Positions 63,106-64,000 of a stretch of DNA of 64,000 nt are shown here, in pieces (position 1 is the stretch's first letter; each line of letters opens with the position of its first letter). Source of the stretch: Catenulispora pinisilvae. Lineage in GTDB: Bacteria; Actinomycetota; Actinomycetes; Streptomycetales; Catenulisporaceae. The notes beneath the pieces are model-generated. The model was not told where the DNA came from and searched no databases. It saw only the letters and a list, made by a program, of their open reading frames with translations. A program made the position numbers and the translations under genes. Where the stretch lies: NCBI RefSeq assembly GCF_015356865.1, contig NZ_JAAFZA010000009.1, positions 1-64,000 of the forward strand, given 5' to 3'.

Positions 63106-64000
63106 ATCCGCTTCGGGACAAGGCCTTCCAGCGCTTCTTCGTCGGCCAGTCGATCTCGGTGCTCGGCGGCGCCGCCACCCAGATCGCGCTGTTCTTCGCC
63201 GTCCTCCAGCTCACCGGGAGCGCGAAGGATCTGAGCTTCGTCGTCAGCGCCCAGATGCTCCCGACGATCGCGTTGCTGCTCATCGGCGGTGGGATCGGCG
63301 ACCGGCTGGGGCAGGCGCTGCTGCTGCGGGTCACGCATTTCGGGCTCGGGCTGACGCAGGGCGTGATGGCGTTCTGCCTGCTCACCAAGCAGCCGATCGG
63401 TTACCTGATCGGCCTGGCCTTCGTCACCGGCGTGCTGTCGGCGTTCGCCGGTCCCTCGCTGAGCGGGATCGTGCCGCAGTTGGTGCGTCCTGAGGGATTG
63501 CGGAAGGCGAACTCGTTGCTGGCCAGTGTCGGCAACGCCGCCCGGGTGCTCGGGCCGACGGTCGGCGGCGTGCTGGTCAGCACCGTCGGCGGCGGGTGGG
63601 CGCTGGCCGCGGACTCGGCGTCGTTCTTCCTCGCGGCCGTCATCTTCTGCTTCGTCCCGGTGACCGGGCGGGTGCGGACCGACCGGAAGTTGTTCAGCGA
63701 GCTGCGGCAGGGCTGGACCTACTTCCGGGGGAGCTCCTGGATCTGGTCGATGACCGCGGCGTTCACCGTGTCCAACTTCCTGCAGATGGGCGCCGGACAG
63801 GTGCTCGGGCTGGTGCTGGCCAAGCAGACGTTCGGCGCCGAGGGCTGGGGCGTGATCATCAGCTGCCGGGCGGTGGGGCAGCTGGTCATGAGCGTGCTGA
63901 TGATCCGGGTCAGGGTGCGGCGGCCGTTGCTGGTCGGGCAGATCGCCATCACGTTGCAGGCGGTGCCGTATCTGCTGCTCGGGCTGGACGGCGGCGTGGC
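63102..64000 (+). CDS. MFS transporter, second of the tandem pair (cut by window end)
   Basis: The visible 299 codons are a close paralogue of the preceding protein: NPLRDKAFQRFFVGQSISVLGGAATQ, TGSAKDLSFVVSAQMLPTIA, GGGIGDRLGQALLLRVTHFG and LVRPEGLRKANSLLASVGNAARVLGPTVGG all have direct counterparts. The pair arose by tandem duplication. ATG 63102 overlaps the first gene's stop. The C-terminal third is outside the window. Confidence 0.88.
   Translation, partial: MNPLRDKAFQRFFVGQSISVLGGAATQIALFFAVLQLTGSAKDLSFVVSAQMLPTIALLLIGGGIGDRLGQALLLRVTHFGLGLTQGVMAFCLLTKQPIGYLIGLAFVTGVLSAFAGPSLSGIVPQLVRPEGLRKANSLLASVGNAARVLGPTVGGVLVSTVGGGWALAADSASFFLAAVIFCFVPVTGRVRTDRKLFSELRQGWTYFRGSSWIWSMTAAFTVSNFLQMGAGQVLGLVLAKQTFGAEGWGVIISCRAVGQLVMSVLMIRVRVRRPLLVGQIAITLQAVPYLLLGLDGGV

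Overview
The window is about 70% GC, with GTG/TTG starts, many 4-nt stop/start overlaps, and actinobacterial gene families: a RheA-type small-heat-shock operator, DUF779 plus aldehyde dehydrogenase, and LAL regulators. This fits a soil actinomycete of the Streptomyces/Catenulispora type; the genus is inference. I found no rRNA, tRNA, CRISPR array or origin.

Region 1 (1-1602) has no convincing gene. It is a nested set of imperfect inverted repeats, with arms at 106-631 and 1003-1594, and short tandem repeats. Region 2 (1603-20373) is a peptidoglycan-salvage island. A leftward operon encodes a two-domain GNAT, NamZ (DUF1343), NagZ and a methyltransferase. A divergent pair encodes an AmiE/YbbE-like serine hydrolase and a MurR-like RpiR regulator. 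MurQ lies divergent from a coupled operon of oligopeptide-type ABC transporter genes ending in AnmK. An SDR/TetR pair, a VOC protein and an S66 LD-carboxypeptidase follow. The content parallels the Bacillus murQ-murR-murP-amiE-nagZ-namZ locus, with an ABC importer plus AnmK in place of the PTS.

Region 3 (20467-30661) is a stress operon: dnaK-grpE-dnaJ-cbpM/hspR-like-clpB-trx-UBP zinc finger, then a cyclic-nucleotide-domain/thioredoxin-reductase protein that has lost its FAD/CxxC half. A DUF2267 gene and an hsp20/rheA divergent pair flank it. Region 4 (31061-42195) is an aromatic O-demethylation and degradation locus. GntR and AraC regulators precede two convergent operons. The rightward one is LigM-like O-demethylase, MetF-like reductase, PurU and an FAH protein. 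The leftward one is a GrdB-like protein, an FAH protein, an extradiol-type VOC dioxygenase, SMP-30, a YCII-like protein and an atypical SDR. Both operons start behind the same 70-bp sequence and meet at a shared hairpin. The LigM methyl group would pass to THF, be oxidised from 5-methyl-THF, and leave as formate via PurU.

Region 5 (43205-55373) holds a large LAL-type LuxR regulator and a leftward operon that I do not recognise as any described pathway. It encodes a radical SAM protein, an arginase-fold ureohydrolase, an Fe(II)/2OG-type oxygenase, an MFS exporter, a 20-aa ORF coupled to a GNAT/FemX-like acyltransferase, an APH-like kinase and an S9 peptidase. A 42-aa ORF precedes the radical SAM gene. 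This is the best candidate for a new biosynthetic system.

Region 6 (55748-64000) holds a secreted protein, a 186-bp MITE-like element, a TetR/DHA2-exporter pair with two matching operators, aldehyde dehydrogenase plus DUF779, and a tandem pair of overlapping MFS paralogues, the second cut by the window edge.
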